Shown: positions 1-8,913 of the stretch, piece by piece
Position numbering within the stretch: the stretch's first letter is position 1
How the letters are laid out: the number at the start of each line of letters is the position of its first letter
Assembly (NCBI RefSeq): GCF_014200015.1
Contig: NZ_JACHOT010000005.1
Location: forward strand, 248,001 to 312,000
From: Aminobacter niigataensis
GTDB lineage: Bacteria > Pseudomonadota > Alphaproteobacteria > Rhizobiales > Rhizobiaceae
DNA length: 64,000 bases
Direction of reading: 5' to 3'
Made by a program: the position numbers and the translations under genes
Notes under the pieces: generated by a model
The model's input: the letters and a program-made list of their open reading frames with translations, nothing else
Databases searched by the model: none
What the model was told of the DNA's origin: nothing

Positions 1-463
1 ACGACAGGTTGCCGCCGATCTGGCAGGACCCTTGCGACGCCAGCGACAGCGGATAGAGCCGACCGACCTCGTCGGCCGCCTTGTGCAACGTGTCGAGCAC
101 GACGCCGGCTTCGGCGATGACGGTGTTGGAAACGGGGTCGATCTCCCTGATCCGGTTGAGCCGCGACAGCGACAGCACGACCTGGCCACCTGAACGGTCG
201 GGAACCTGACCGCCGACAAGCCCGGTGTTGCCGCCCTGCGGCACAATCGGCGTGCGCGTCTCCGAAGCGAGCTTCATGATCGCGCTCACCTCCTCGACGC
301 TGCCCGGGCGCAGCACCAGCGTGGTTGCGCCGGTGAACAGCCCACGTGGCTCATGCACATAGGGCTCGATGTCGGCCTCGGCGCGAACGGCGTAGCGCTC
401 ACCTACGATGGCAGCAAAGCGCTCGGCGAGCGCGGGATCGAGGCCGGGAAGGTTTTGCGTCAT
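1..463 (-). CDS. FAD-linked oxidase (GlcD/D2HGDH-like), 5' part only
   Basis: The gene runs off the left edge, so only the first 154 residues are visible. They match the start of an FAD_binding_4 (PCMH-type) domain: a lead-in with PYVHEPRG near residue 35, then PQGGNTGL at 75-82, the loop that binds the FAD pyrophosphate, and SQGSCQIGGNLS at the edge. The family oxidises D-2-hydroxy acids such as D-lactate, glycolate or D-2-hydroxyglutarate in the cytosol or at the inner membrane. The ATG at 463 is 15 bases beyond the stop of the preceding tsaC gene on the same strand, so the two are probably cotranscribed. The substrate cannot be fixed without the C-terminal half. Confidence 0.85.
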   Translation of the reverse strand, partial: MTQNLPGLDPALAERFAAIVGERYAVRAEADIEPYVHEPRGLFTGATTLVLRPGSVEEVSAIMKLASETRTPIVPQGGNTGLVGGQVPDRSGGQVVLSLSRLNRIREIDPVSNTVIAEAGVVLDTLHKAADEVGRLYPLSLASQGSCQIGGNLS

Positions 464-478
464 CTCGTGAAGCTAAAT

Positions 479-1489
479 TCAGACGTGGGGATTGTCACGG
501 GGTGCTGCCGCACGCGCCAGCCGGTCGTTGATCGCTTCGCCGAGCTCTTCCGATGGCACCGGCTCGACGGCAATCATTCCGGCACCGCTGCGGTCGAGCG
601 CCTGAAGGTGCGCGAAGAGGTTCGTCGCCGCTTCGCGCAGGTCGCCGCTCTCGGAGAGGTTCAAGAAGGCCCGCGCCTGCTGCCAGCCTTCGGCACGCCT
701 CGGCCCGAAGCCGAGCAGCGCCTCGCCTGCCCCGACGATACCTGCGTTGAGCCGCATCACGGCACCCGGCGCATAGTGCGAGGCGAGCATGCCCGGCGCT
801 TCGATGCCGGCGGTGGCACCGCGCAGCAAAGGCGCGCCGGCTACCGCTTCGATCTCGCTGGCGGCAACTCCGCCCGGGCGCAGCAGGCGCACCTTGCCGT
901 CCTCGACCTTGACGATCGTCGACTCGAGCCCGACCGGCGTGGCGCCACCATCGACGACAAGCGGAATACGGCCACCAAGGTCGCTCGCCACCGCCTCGCC
1001 GCTGGTCGAACTGATCTTGCCCGACGTGTTGGCACTGGGTGCCGCCAGCGGCCTCCCGAGCCTTGCGATCAGCGTGCCGCCAAATCCCTTGGGCATGCGC
1101 AGTGCAATCGTGTCGAGACCGGCCGTGACCAATGGATGAATGCCTGATCCAGCACGCAGCGGCACGACCAGCGTCAGCGGGCCGGGCCAGAATTTTTCCG
1201 CCAGCCTCCGCGACAGCGGATCGAAGACGCCGATGCGCTCGGCCATGGCCATGTCGGCGACATGAGCGATCAGGGGATTGAAACGCGGGCGGCCCTTGGC
1301 CTCGAAGATGCGGGCGACCGCCTCGCCATTGGTGGCGTCGCCGGCAAGGCCATAGACGGTCTCGGTCGGGATGGCGACAACTTCGCCTGCGCGGAGCAGG
1401 GCCAGTGCCGCGTCCATCGCCTTGTCCGCTGCGATCAATTCCGCCACGTCATAGCATTCCAGTTGAATGCCCCGGTCCCTAGCCCGCAT
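479..1489 (-). CDS. tsaC: L-threonylcarbamoyladenylate synthase (Sua5 type)
   Basis: Makes threonylcarbamoyl-AMP from threonine, bicarbonate and ATP, the first step of t6A37 modification of ANN-decoding tRNAs. The YrdC domain fills roughly residues 15-215, with IPTETVYGL at 40-48, KGRPRFNPL near 70, the PGPLTLVV segment and the SANTSGKIS nucleotide-binding segment. A C-terminal Sua5 domain follows (PGMLASHYAPGA), so this is the long form; 336 residues is normal. The frame is open further upstream to 1675, but that part does not resemble the family. I chose the ATG at 1489; a GTG at 1447 is an alternative. It lies just upstream of the oxidase gene. Confidence 0.93.
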   Translation of the reverse strand: MRARDRGIQLECYDVAELIAADKAMDAALALLRAGEVVAIPTETVYGLAGDATNGEAVARIFEAKGRPRFNPLIAHVADMAMAERIGVFDPLSRRLAEKFWPGPLTLVVPLRAGSGIHPLVTAGLDTIALRMPKGFGGTLIARLGRPLAAPSANTSGKISSTSGEAVASDLGGRIPLVVDGGATPVGLESTIVKVEDGKVRLLRPGGVAASEIEAVAGAPLLRGATAGIEAPGMLASHYAPGAVMRLNAGIVGAGEALLGFGPRRAEGWQQARAFLNLSESGDLREAATNLFAHLQALDRSGAGMIAVEPVPSEELGEAINDRLARAAAPRDNPHV

Positions 1490-1618
1490 CCGGCTGGGCG
1501 ACAAGACCGAGACCCACAAATTTAGCCATTGCCTAAAATGCAGGGCATCTTCGCAAGCCGGCTGCAACCGCCGGCCAGCTACATTGCCCTCAAAGGTTGA
1601 TTCAAAACTGAGGGCTAA

Positions 1619-2023
1619 ATGCGCCTGTTTGCTGCGTTTCTTGTTGCCGGCATCGTCGCTTCCGGGTCGGCCCATGCGTCATCGATCGTCGTCGTCAAAG
1701 ACGACGCGGCCAGCCCGTCGTCGATCACCGTCGAAGTACCGAAGTCGACATCCGGCGCAATCGTCGCGATCGGCATGCCAGGCATCGATACCGGCAAGGT
1801 TGCCGCAGTCGACGCCAAGAGCTCCAGCCCCGAACTGGCCCCCGAAATGATGGTCATACGCGGCGGCGAGGTCGGCAGCGCATCGCCGGAACCGGCATCG
1901 GCTGCGCCGGCCTCGGCAGATGCCGCCGCGCCTGCCCAGCAGGCCGCCAGCGGCCAGCCTGCCCTGCCGGCGTCGTCTGACCACGCAGCAGTCGATCCAG
2001 CAGTGCCGGTCGAAACACAGTAG
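1619..2023 (+). CDS. Hypothetical exported protein, Ala/Pro-rich
   Basis: A 134-residue protein that I do not recognise. Residues 1-20 form a clear signal peptide (MRLFAAFLVAGIVASGSAHA, with likely cleavage after AHA). The mature part begins with a Val/Ser-rich stretch and ends in a low-complexity Ala/Pro/Ser tail of about 50 residues, typical of a disordered periplasmic linker. There are no cysteines and no lipobox. It is transcribed divergently from tsaC across a 129-base gap, and another small exported protein follows on the same strand. No function is assigned. Confidence 0.65.
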   Translation: MRLFAAFLVAGIVASGSAHASSIVVVKDDAASPSSITVEVPKSTSGAIVAIGMPGIDTGKVAAVDAKSSSPELAPEMMVIRGGEVGSASPEPASAAPASADAAAPAQQAASGQPALPASSDHAAVDPAVPVETQ

Positions 2024-2118
2024 ACTGGCTTGACCGCCTTCCAGTCGATGTGCAGGTTCGCGCAGCGTTCGATGCCGCGCGAACGGCACATACGCAGATT
2101 TGGACAAGGGGTTGATCC

Positions 2119-2502
2119 ATGAAGGCAATTCGTTTGACGTCGGTAGGGCTCGCCGCCGCACTCTTCCTCGGTGCAAGCGCCGCGCAGGCCGACCAGTTGC
2201 TCGGCACCTATGTCGCACGCATCTCGGAACGGGATCACCAGGCCAGTGACGGCTATGCGCTCGACAGCGCAGCCCAGGTCGTGCGGCAGGATCGCGCCAA
2301 CGTCCACCGGCACATCCAGACCGACGAGGAAGACGACATCGACGGCTGGTTCACGACCAATGCCAAGCGCGCTCGCTTCGAGCAGTTGTTGAACCGGCCA
2401 GGCGCGATGAGCAATTCGACCCGCAGCGCCATCTTGCACGGCGATCCGCTGATCGAGGTCGAGGTCTACCGCGAGAGCGTCAGGGTCCGCCTGCTCGACT
2501 AG
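2119..2502 (+). CDS. Hypothetical periplasmic protein
   Basis: A 127-residue protein with a signal peptide (MKAIRLTSVGLAAALFLGASAAQA, cleavage after AQA) and a mature domain of about 100 residues rich in Asp, Arg and His (for example HIQTDEEDDIDGWF). No catalytic motif or metal site is obvious. It follows the 1619-2023 gene on the same strand after 95 bases and converges on glyS, whose stop is 34 bases away. Codon use and the signal peptide support a real gene; I do not recognise the family. Confidence 0.7.
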   Translation: MKAIRLTSVGLAAALFLGASAAQADQLLGTYVARISERDHQASDGYALDSAAQVVRQDRANVHRHIQTDEEDDIDGWFTTNAKRARFEQLLNRPGAMSNSTRSAILHGDPLIEVEVYRESVRVRLLD

Positions 2503-2512
2503 CAATATGCGA

Positions 2513-2531
2513 GGGCGGCCCTGCGCCGCCC
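2513..2531. terminator. GC-rich hairpin between convergent genes
   Basis: GGGCGGC at 2513-2519 pairs with GCCGCCC at 2525-2531 across a 5-base loop. It lies between the convergent stop codons of the exported protein (2502) and glyS (2536). There is no T-run on either strand, so it is a weak intrinsic terminator candidate at best. Confidence 0.35.
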
Positions 2532-2535
2532 CGCC

Positions 2536-4827
2536 TCAGCCTGCGATCTTGGAGAAATCGGCAACCTGGTCGGTCGCCGCACGGATGCGGGCGAGCAGCG
2601 CCAGGCGATTTGCCCGCACGGACAGATCCTCGTCATTGACCAGAACCTTCTCGAAGAATGAATCAACCGGTTCACGCAGCACGCTCAGCGCGCGCATGGC
2701 GCCGGAAAAGTCTTCATTCCGTATGGCTTGGCCGGCTTCGCTGATGGCCTGATTCATCGGCGCGAACAGCGCCTTCTCGGCTTCCTCGCGGAACAGGCCG
2801 GGGTCGACGGCGGCGGCTACGGCCGTGCCCTTCTTCTCCTCGGCAGCCAGGATGTTCGCCGCGCGCTTGGTGCCGGCAAGCAGGTTCTTGCCGTCCTCGG
2901 TGTCGAGGAACTGACCCAGCGCCTCGACCCGGCGGGTGATGGTCAACAGGTCGTCGGCCTCGGGCGTGATCACCGCGTCGATCAGGTCGTGGCGGGCGCC
3001 GAGCTCGCGCAGGTAGACCTTGAGACGGTCATGGAAGAACGCCAGCAGGTCGGCCTTGAGCGCGCCAGAACCTGCGATGACTTCCTTTCGCAGCTCGGCC
3101 TCGTAGGCGGCAAGCGCATTGTCGACGTCCTGCTCGCCATCGACGTCGCCGCTGTCGATCGCCGCCTGCGAGGCTTCGAACGCCGCCAGCCGGCGCTGGA
3201 CGGAGGCCTCCTCGAGCTGCCCGAGTGCTGCATCGAACAGCCCCTGCAGCGGCAGGCTGCCACGCGCCGACAGGATGATCCTGACGATACCGAGGGCGGC
3301 GCGACGAAGCGCATAGGGGTCCTTCGAACCCGTCGGCTTCTCATCGATGGTCCAGAAGCCGACCAGCGTGTCGAGCTTGTCGGCGAGCGCCACCGACACC
3401 GAAACCGGATCTGCCGGCACGCGGTCGGAAGGGCCCTGCGGCTTGTAGTGTTCTTCGAGAGCGGCAGCGACCGACGGGCTTTCGCCCTGCAGCAGCGCAT
3501 ATTTGCGGCCCATGGCACCCTGCAGTTCGGGGAACTCGCCGACGACCTCGGTCTGCAGGTCAGCCTTGGCGAGCACGGCCGCACGGTCGGCCAGCTTCGG
3601 TTCGGCACCGACCAGCGGCGCAATGGCGCGGGCCAGCCCGCGGATGCGCTGGACGCGCGCGCCTTGCGTGCCGAGCTTGGCGTGGAAGGTCACGCCGAGA
3701 TGGTCGAGGCGGGCCATGCGCTGGTCGAGCGGCTTCCTGAGGTCGAGCCCGAAGGCTTCCGCCGACGACTTCAGCGTGCCGAGGTCGGGCAGGTCGCCCT
3801 GGTCGGTGTTCCAAAAATAGAGCGCGTCCGACAAGCGCGCGCGCACCACCTTGCCGTTGCCGTGGGCGATCTCCTTGCCGCCGTCCTTGGCCTCGATGTT
3901 CGAGGTCAGGATGAAATGGTTGGAGAGCGCATCCTCCTGGCCCTGCGGTCGCGTGACGAAGCACTTCTGGTTGGCACGGATGGTCAGCCGGATCACCTCG
4001 GCCGGAATCTCCAGGAAGGCATCCTCGAAGGTGCCCATCAGCACGACCGGCCATTCGACCAGCCCCGAAACCTCTTCCAGAAGCCCCTCGTCCTCGACCA
4101 GTTCGAGCCCGCTGGCAAAGGCCAGGTTGCGCGCGTCGGCGACGATCATCTCCTTGCGGCGGTCGGCGTCGATGACGACCTTGGCGGCCTCCAGCTTGGC
4201 GGCATAATCATCAAAGCGGCGTACGGTGATCGCCTCGGGCGCGTGGAAACGGTGGCCGTAGGTGACGTTGCCCGAACGGATGCCGTCGACCTCGAAGTCG
4301 ATGACGACTGGCTCCTCGGTCTCGGGACCAAAGGTGCAGACGATCGACTGCAGCGGACGCACCCAGCGCAGGCTGCCCGGCTTGGCCGAGGCCGGGCCCC
4401 AGCGCATCGACTTCGGCCAGGGGAAGCTCTTGACGATCGCCGGCATCAGCTCGGCGATGATTTCCTCGGCCGAACGGCCCGGCTTGGAGATGTGGGCGAC
4501 GTAGAAATCACCCTTCTTGGGATCGCTGTGGACATGGGCCTCGGAGATCGAGGCGAGGCCGGCGCTGCGCAGGAAGCCCTGGATCGCCGCTTCCGGCGCC
4601 TTGGTGCTCGGGCCCTTGCGTTCCTCGCGAATGTCCTTGGAGCGAGCCGTCAGCCCCCTGATGTCGAGCGTCAGCCGGCGCGGCGTCCAGTATTCGCGCG
4701 CCGCCTCATAGGTCAGCCCGGCCTCGACCAGACCGTCGGTCAGCATTTTCCTGAGATCGCCCGCCGCCTTGCGCTGCATGCGCGCGGGGATTTCTTCGGA
4801 ACGCAACTCTAAAAGCAGATCGGGCAT
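2536..4827 (-). CDS. glyS: Glycine--tRNA ligase, beta subunit
   Basis: The beta chain of the bacterial alpha2beta2 glycyl-tRNA synthetase, which charges tRNA-Gly with glycine using ATP. The alpha chain (glyQ) carries the catalytic core; the beta chain contributes tRNA binding. The protein has 763 residues, slightly longer than the roughly 690-720 usual elsewhere but normal for rhizobia. It starts [18 protein letters not shown], the classical GlyS N-terminus, which fixes the start. A DALR-type anticodon-binding region lies at the C-terminus. In this organism glyQ is upstream on the same strand, with a DUF559 gene and repeats in between. A long antisense frame across it is a GC-skew shadow. Confidence 0.97.
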   Translation of the reverse strand: MPDLLLELRSEEIPARMQRKAAGDLRKMLTDGLVEAGLTYEAAREYWTPRRLTLDIRGLTARSKDIREERKGPSTKAPEAAIQGFLRSAGLASISEAHVHSDPKKGDFYVAHISKPGRSAEEIIAELMPAIVKSFPWPKSMRWGPASAKPGSLRWVRPLQSIVCTFGPETEEPVVIDFEVDGIRSGNVTYGHRFHAPEAITVRRFDDYAAKLEAAKVVIDADRRKEMIVADARNLAFASGLELVEDEGLLEEVSGLVEWPVVLMGTFEDAFLEIPAEVIRLTIRANQKCFVTRPQGQEDALSNHFILTSNIEAKDGGKEIAHGNGKVVRARLSDALYFWNTDQGDLPDLGTLKSSAEAFGLDLRKPLDQRMARLDHLGVTFHAKLGTQGARVQRIRGLARAIAPLVGAEPKLADRAAVLAKADLQTEVVGEFPELQGAMGRKYALLQGESPSVAAALEEHYKPQGPSDRVPADPVSVSVALADKLDTLVGFWTIDEKPTGSKDPYALRRAALGIVRIILSARGSLPLQGLFDAALGQLEEASVQRRLAAFEASQAAIDSGDVDGEQDVDNALAAYEAELRKEVIAGSGALKADLLAFFHDRLKVYLRELGARHDLIDAVITPEADDLLTITRRVEALGQFLDTEDGKNLLAGTKRAANILAAEEKKGTAVAAAVDPGLFREEAEKALFAPMNQAISEAGQAIRNEDFSGAMRALSVLREPVDSFFEKVLVNDEDLSVRANRLALLARIRAATDQVADFSKIAG

Positions 4828-5027
4828 CGGACGGGCTCACGCGGGAAATGGTCCGCGCGGCATAGCAACTCAGCTGCCCGCTGTCACCTCCAGTGCGCGT
4901 CGAGCAAAATTCCATGCGGCTGTCGGGCCGCGGCCGATCGAATCGTCCTTGGGATGAAGATTTCCATGAACCGAATGCTGCGCTGGAGCGACCCACGCTC
5001 AGACAGACACCTATTGGCCGAACGACA

Positions 5028-5186
5028 ATGAAAACAGCCTCCGCCCTGCTCCAGATCCTCAGCCTCAGCGCCCTGCTCGCCATGCATGTGGCGGCACCGA
5101 CCGAATTCAGGATGCCGGGCGTGCGCAAGGCGCTGCAGACGATGGAGAGCTTTACCCTCCCCTCGATGGGGAGGGTCGACGCGTAG
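5028..5186 (+). CDS. Possible 52-residue secreted peptide ending in a repeat
   Basis: A short frame with a signal-like N-terminus (MKTASALLQILSLSALLAMHVAA) preceded by a spacer rather than a clear Shine-Dalgarno sequence. Its last residues (FTLPSMGRVDA) and stop codon are encoded by the palindromic repeat at 5151-5202, so if it is real its C-terminus was created or replaced by repeat insertion. It lies antisense to the glyQ-glyS transcription direction. Low confidence. Confidence 0.3.
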   Translation: MKTASALLQILSLSALLAMHVAAPTEFRMPGVRKALQTMESFTLPSMGRVDA

Positions 5187-5202
5187 CGTCGGGGTTGGGG
5201 TG
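5151..5202 (+). repeat. Palindromic repeat, left copy flanking DUF559 gene
   Basis: Two stem-loops in a row: CCCTCCCC-TCGAT-GGGGAGGG, then CGACGCGTAGCGTCG, then a GGGTTGGGGTG tail. Read on the opposite strand, the copy at 5611-5664 has the same layout. The two copies are therefore inverted relative to each other and bracket the nuclease gene at 5212-5595. Confidence 0.85.
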
Positions 5203-5211
5203 TCTTTCCAG

Positions 5212-5595
5212 TCAGGGAGCGTCGATAGCCAAGTCTCTGCGACGCTCGTCGACGACCGCAAAGATGGTGTCCAGAACTGCTTCCAGTTCCTGTTTCACTT
5301 CGTGATTCCAAAAGCGAATGACCCGATATCCTTGGCTCTGTAGCCATAGGGTCCGCGTCTGATCATGCCGTCTTTGATCATCAAAACCATGATGAGCGCC
5401 GTCGATCTCAATGATCAACTTCAGCCGATGCGAGATGAAGTCAGGGAAATAGATGCCTAAGGAAGCTTGCCTGCGGAAATGTGTTCCTTCAACGGGAATC
5501 CGCCAAATATGCTTCCATAAAATTCGCTCCTCGTCGGTCATTGCCGAGCGAAGGCGGCGCGCTGACTCCAGTCGGAAACGATCGAGTTTGGGCAT
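5212..5595 (-). CDS. DUF559 domain protein (Vsr/PD-(D/E)XK-like endonuclease fold)
   Basis: A 127-residue protein covering the whole DUF559 domain. Visible elements are RLRSAMTDEERILWKHI at the N-terminus, the FRRQASLGIYFPDFISHR segment with the conserved Asp, LIIEIDGAHH with the Glu-x-Asp pair, and YRVIRFWNHEV near the end. This is the very-short-patch-repair-like nuclease fold; the real substrate is unknown. The frame is open upstream to 5685, but that part is translated repeat, so I start at the ATG at 5595, preceded by a GGAGGAGG ribosome binding site at the repeat's edge. It sits between glyQ and glyS and is flanked by inverted repeats. Confidence 0.85.
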   Translation of the reverse strand: MPKLDRFRLESARRLRSAMTDEERILWKHIWRIPVEGTHFRRQASLGIYFPDFISHRLKLIIEIDGAHHGFDDQRRHDQTRTLWLQSQGYRVIRFWNHEVKQELEAVLDTIFAVVDERRRDLAIDAP

Positions 5596-5610
5596 CGAGC
5601 CCTCCTCCTC

Positions 5611-5664
5611 ATCACCCCCACCCGCCGCTTCGCGGCGACCTCCCCCATCAAGGGGGAGGTAAAA
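5611..5664 (-). repeat. Palindromic repeat, right copy flanking DUF559 gene
   Basis: On the minus strand it reads ACCTCCCCC-TTGAT-GGGGGAGGT, then CGCCGCGAAGCGGCG, then GGTGGGGGTGATG. It has the same architecture as the copy at 5151-5202 in inverted orientation, and its end supplies the purine-rich ribosome binding site of the DUF559 gene. Confidence 0.85.
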
Positions 5665-5668
5665 CCTA

Positions 5669-6601
5669 TCACGCCGCCAGGCCACCCGCTTCCGTCAGCA
5701 GGAAGGCCTCGCCGCACGCCTTGGACAGGTTGCGGACGCGCAGGATGTAGCTCTGGCGCTCGGTGACCGAGATCACGCCGCGCGCGTCGAGCAGGTTGAA
5801 GACGTGGCTCGCCTTGATGCACTGGTCGTAGGCCGGGAACACCATCTTGTGCTGGGCTAGATTGCCGCCTTCGGCGGGTGCGCCTGCAGCCAGCAGCGCC
5901 TTGCACTCGGCCTCGGCATCTTCGAAATGCCTGAGGAGCATCGCCGTGTTGGCGTGCTCGAAATTGTGCCGGGAATATTCCTGCTCGGCCTGCAGGAAGA
6001 CCTCGCCATAGGTGACCTTCTCGTCGCCCTCGAGGCCGTTGAAATTGAGGTCGTAGACGTTGTCGACGCCCTGCACATACATCGCCAGGCGCTCGAGGCC
6101 ATAGGTCAGCTCGCCGGCCACGGGCGCGCATTCGATGCCGCAGACCTGCTGGAAGTAGGTGAACTGCGACACTTCCATGCCGTCGCACCAGCACTCCCAG
6201 CCAAGGCCCCAGGCGCCCAGCGTCGGGCTTTCCCAATCGTCCTCGACGAAGCGGATGTCATGCACCAGCGGGTCGATGCCGATCGCCTTCAACGAGCCGA
6301 GATAGAGTTCCTGCAGGTTGGACGGGTTCGGCTTCAGGATCACCTGATACTGGTAGTAATGCTGCAGCCGGTTGGGGTTCTCGCCATAGCGGCCGTCCTT
6401 GGGACGGCGCGACGGCTGCACGTAAGCCGCGTTCCAGCGCCGGGGACCGAGCGCACGCAAGGTCGTCGCCGGATGGAAGGTACCGGCGCCCACTTCCATG
6501 TCGTATGGCTGCAGGATGATGCAGCCCTGCGCGGCCCAGAAATTGTGCAGCGTCAGGATCAGCCCCTGGAACGAGCGGCTGGGGTGCATGTGGGCAGGCA
6601 T
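5669..6601 (-). CDS. glyQ: Glycine--tRNA ligase, alpha subunit
   Basis: Catalytic alpha chain of the tetrameric glycyl-tRNA synthetase (class II core). The highly conserved run [14 protein letters not shown] lies near the N-terminus, followed by [18 protein letters not shown], the [19 protein letters not shown] motif, [19 protein letters not shown] and the [16 protein letters not shown] segment. The 310 residues match the family. I start at the ATG at 6601 (MPAHMHPSR), shared with other rhizobial GlyQ; a GTG 12 bases upstream is possible. The stop lies next to the repeat that precedes the DUF559 gene, with glyS beyond it. Confidence 0.96.
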   Translation of the reverse strand: MPAHMHPSRSFQGLILTLHNFWAAQGCIILQPYDMEVGAGTFHPATTLRALGPRRWNAAYVQPSRRPKDGRYGENPNRLQHYYQYQVILKPNPSNLQELYLGSLKAIGIDPLVHDIRFVEDDWESPTLGAWGLGWECWCDGMEVSQFTYFQQVCGIECAPVAGELTYGLERLAMYVQGVDNVYDLNFNGLEGDEKVTYGEVFLQAEQEYSRHNFEHANTAMLLRHFEDAEAECKALLAAGAPAEGGNLAQHKMVFPAYDQCIKASHVFNLLDARGVISVTERQSYILRVRNLSKACGEAFLLTEAGGLAA

Positions 6602-6644
6602 GGTGTTGGTCACGGGCAACGCTCGATCATTGGCGCCCCGCAGC

Positions 6645-6667
6645 AAAACGGGGCCAGAGAGGCCCCG
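6645..6667 (-). terminator. Intrinsic terminator of the TPR-LysM gene
   Basis: Read on the minus strand: CGGGGCC-TCTCT-GGCCCCG followed by TTTT. It is a 7-bp perfect stem with a T-run, 62 bases after the TPR gene's stop codon and upstream of glyQ. It should separate the two genes and implies that glyQ has its own promoter downstream of it. Confidence 0.75.
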
Positions 6668-6728
6668 TCCTATTCCGCCCGAAGATATGGGTCAAGCAGC
6701 GGCACTCAGCCGCCGCCTTCGCTGCCGG

Positions 6729-8732
6729 TCAATTGCCCGGCAGACGCAGTTCCTGACCGGGCGCCAGCCGGGCCGGATCGCCGCGCAGTTCGGGATTGAG
6801 ATCGAGCAGTTCGCGATAGCGGTCGCCGTTGCCCAGCACCTCGTTGGCGATCGACCACAGCGACTGGCCGCGCTGCACCTTGTAGGCGGCGGGAATGGCC
6901 TCGATCACAGGCTCTGGCGCCGGCGTTTCAAGCTCGCTCTTCTTCTGGCTGTCCGTCGCCGGGGCTGCCGGCTTGACCAATGGTGGCTTTGCCGGGGCTT
7001 CGAGTGCCGTGGGCTTTTCCGGCAGCGGCGGCATGCCTTTCGCCAGTTTCTGTTCGACGTCGGCCAGAACATTCGGCTCCGGCTTCATGTCGCGCGCATG
7101 GCTCCACTGGAAGGTTGCTTCGAGCCTGCGCCCGGCGCGCCAGTAGGCATCGCCAAGGTGGTCGTTCAAAACCGCATCGTCGGGCTTGAGCGAAACGGCG
7201 CGCTCCAGTTCGCGCACGGCATCGTCGAAGCGGCCAAGACGATAATAGGCCCAGCCGAGCGAATCGATGATGTAGCCGTCGCTCGGGCGCAGATCGGCGG
7301 CCTGCTTGATCATCCCGAGGCCTTCCTCGAGATTGATGTTCATGTCGACCCACGAATAGCCGAGATAATTGAGCACCTGCGGCTGGTTGGGGAACAGCTT
7401 CAGCGCCTCGCGGAAATTCGGCTCGGCCTTCGGCCATTCCTTGAGCCGCTCATAGGCGATGCCACGCTGGTAGAAGACGTTCCAGTTGGCGTTGGTCGGC
7501 GCCTTCAGCACGCCTACCGCCTTGTCGTAGGTATCGGCTGCAGCCCGATAGTTGTCGGTCGCGGCATAAACGCCGCCGAGCGCGAGATAGCCGCGCATGT
7601 CGTCGGGATTGGCGTCGACCAGCGCCTTGAGGTGCTTGATCGCCTCGTCGTGGCGCTTCAGGTCGGCAAGGTTGAGGCCGAGCTGCAGTTCCGACAGCCG
7701 CTTGAGCGGCGAACTTGCCGGCACGCGGCGATAGAGTGCGATCGCCTGCTCGCCATCCTGCTGCTGTTCGGCAATCGCCGCGAGTTGCACCAGCAGCTCG
7801 TCGCTCTCCGGCTTCAGCGCCAGCGCGTATTGCAGATAGAGCCTGACGAACGGCTCGCCGCCGCCGCGGTTGAGCGCGGTCGACAGATTGAGCAGGATTT
7901 CGGCGGCACCGTCATTCGGGCCGGAGACCAGCGGCGCAATCTTCTCGCCCTTGGTGATCTTTTCGCGCAAGGACGAGATCGGCAGTTTGCCCGGCGCAAA
8001 TTCATCGGCACGGTCGAGGATCGCCAGCGCCTCGGCCTTCTTGCCGCCGCGCGCCAGGAAGCCGGCATAGGCCTCGGCGGCACGCATCCAGGTTTCGGGA
8101 GCTGCGCTGCCGGCACCAAGGTTGTCGATTGCCGCCTTGTAGATCTCGCCGGCCTTGTCCTTCTGGCCGGCAGCCTCGGCGATCAGCGCGCGATGGTAAG
8201 TCTTGAACAGGTCGTACCATTCGGGTCCCTCGAGCTTGTCGAGGAACTGCAGCCCATCACCGGCCTTGCCTTCGCCCTGCTTGGCCCAGCCGGTCATCAC
8301 ACCGGTGATCAGGCGGTCGAGGTCGGATTCGAGTGCCAGCTTGAGCCAGTTCTGGGCGGCTTCGTAATCCTTCTTGCGGAAGGTATCGACAGCCAGCGCC
8401 AGGCGCGAGAAGCGCTCGACGTCGGGCACCGTCTTCAGCATCTGGGCATAGGGCAGCGATTCATCGAAGCGGCCTTGCGCGATCAGCGCCAGCATCACGC
8501 TCTGCTGCAGGGCGGTATCCTCGGGATCGAAGGCCAGGGCGCGCTTGTAATAGGCAATGGCGCTGTCCAGATCGTCGTCGGCTTCGGCGGTACGTGCCGC
8601 CAGATAAGCTCCGGAAAACGAGCTGATCTCAACCGGCTCGGTGAGCTGTTTGGCATATCCGGGCTGGGTCAGGGCGGTAAAACCCGCCAGAGCCGCAAGG
8701 CCCAACAGCCAGATCGCGCGTCGCTGCCGCAT
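6729..8732 (-). CDS. Exported TPR-repeat protein with C-terminal LysM domain
   Basis: A 667-residue protein. The N-terminus MRQRRAIWLLGLAALAGFTALTQPGYA is a signal peptide. About ten tetratricopeptide repeats follow between roughly residues 45 and 540, including clear copies such as SAIAYYKRALAFDPED and DAVRELERAVSLKPDDAVLNDHLGDAYWRAGR. A Pro/Ala-rich linker leads to a LysM domain in the last 51 residues (YKVQRGQSLWSIANEVLG), which binds peptidoglycan. It is probably a periplasmic scaffold for envelope assembly. The ATG at 8732 is chosen because translation from farther upstream would bury the signal peptide. It is followed by a strong terminator. Confidence 0.88.
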   Translation of the reverse strand: MRQRRAIWLLGLAALAGFTALTQPGYAKQLTEPVEISSFSGAYLAARTAEADDDLDSAIAYYKRALAFDPEDTALQQSVMLALIAQGRFDESLPYAQMLKTVPDVERFSRLALAVDTFRKKDYEAAQNWLKLALESDLDRLITGVMTGWAKQGEGKAGDGLQFLDKLEGPEWYDLFKTYHRALIAEAAGQKDKAGEIYKAAIDNLGAGSAAPETWMRAAEAYAGFLARGGKKAEALAILDRADEFAPGKLPISSLREKITKGEKIAPLVSGPNDGAAEILLNLSTALNRGGGEPFVRLYLQYALALKPESDELLVQLAAIAEQQQDGEQAIALYRRVPASSPLKRLSELQLGLNLADLKRHDEAIKHLKALVDANPDDMRGYLALGGVYAATDNYRAAADTYDKAVGVLKAPTNANWNVFYQRGIAYERLKEWPKAEPNFREALKLFPNQPQVLNYLGYSWVDMNINLEEGLGMIKQAADLRPSDGYIIDSLGWAYYRLGRFDDAVRELERAVSLKPDDAVLNDHLGDAYWRAGRRLEATFQWSHARDMKPEPNVLADVEQKLAKGMPPLPEKPTALEAPAKPPLVKPAAPATDSQKKSELETPAPEPVIEAIPAAYKVQRGQSLWSIANEVLGNGDRYRELLDLNPELRGDPARLAPGQELRLPGN

Positions 8733-8913
8733 GAAAGTCCTTCCTAGTGAGGTCCCACGGTCGTCATGACACCCGGAAGCCGGGTCGCAACCGCTTGTCT
8801 GCGCCAAGCATGGCCTTTTTGGGGTCGCGCATCAATCCGCACCTGCTTCACAATCCGACAACCGGCTCAAGGTTTTCACGAGTCCGGCGCCGGGCGCAAG
8901 GCCGTCTGCGGCC

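Noticed and set aside
2728-4812. Long open frame (694 codons) on the plus strand
   Set aside because: It lies antisense to glyS, a clear essential gene; the composition is a mirror of GC-rich codon bias and no domain is recognisable.
5596-5685. Upstream extension of the DUF559 protein to 5685
   Set aside because: The extra 30 residues are translated palindromic repeat and extend over the glyQ stop region.
6498-8747. 749-codon plus-strand open frame
   Set aside because: Antisense to the TPR-LysM gene and glyQ start; low-complexity shadow translation.
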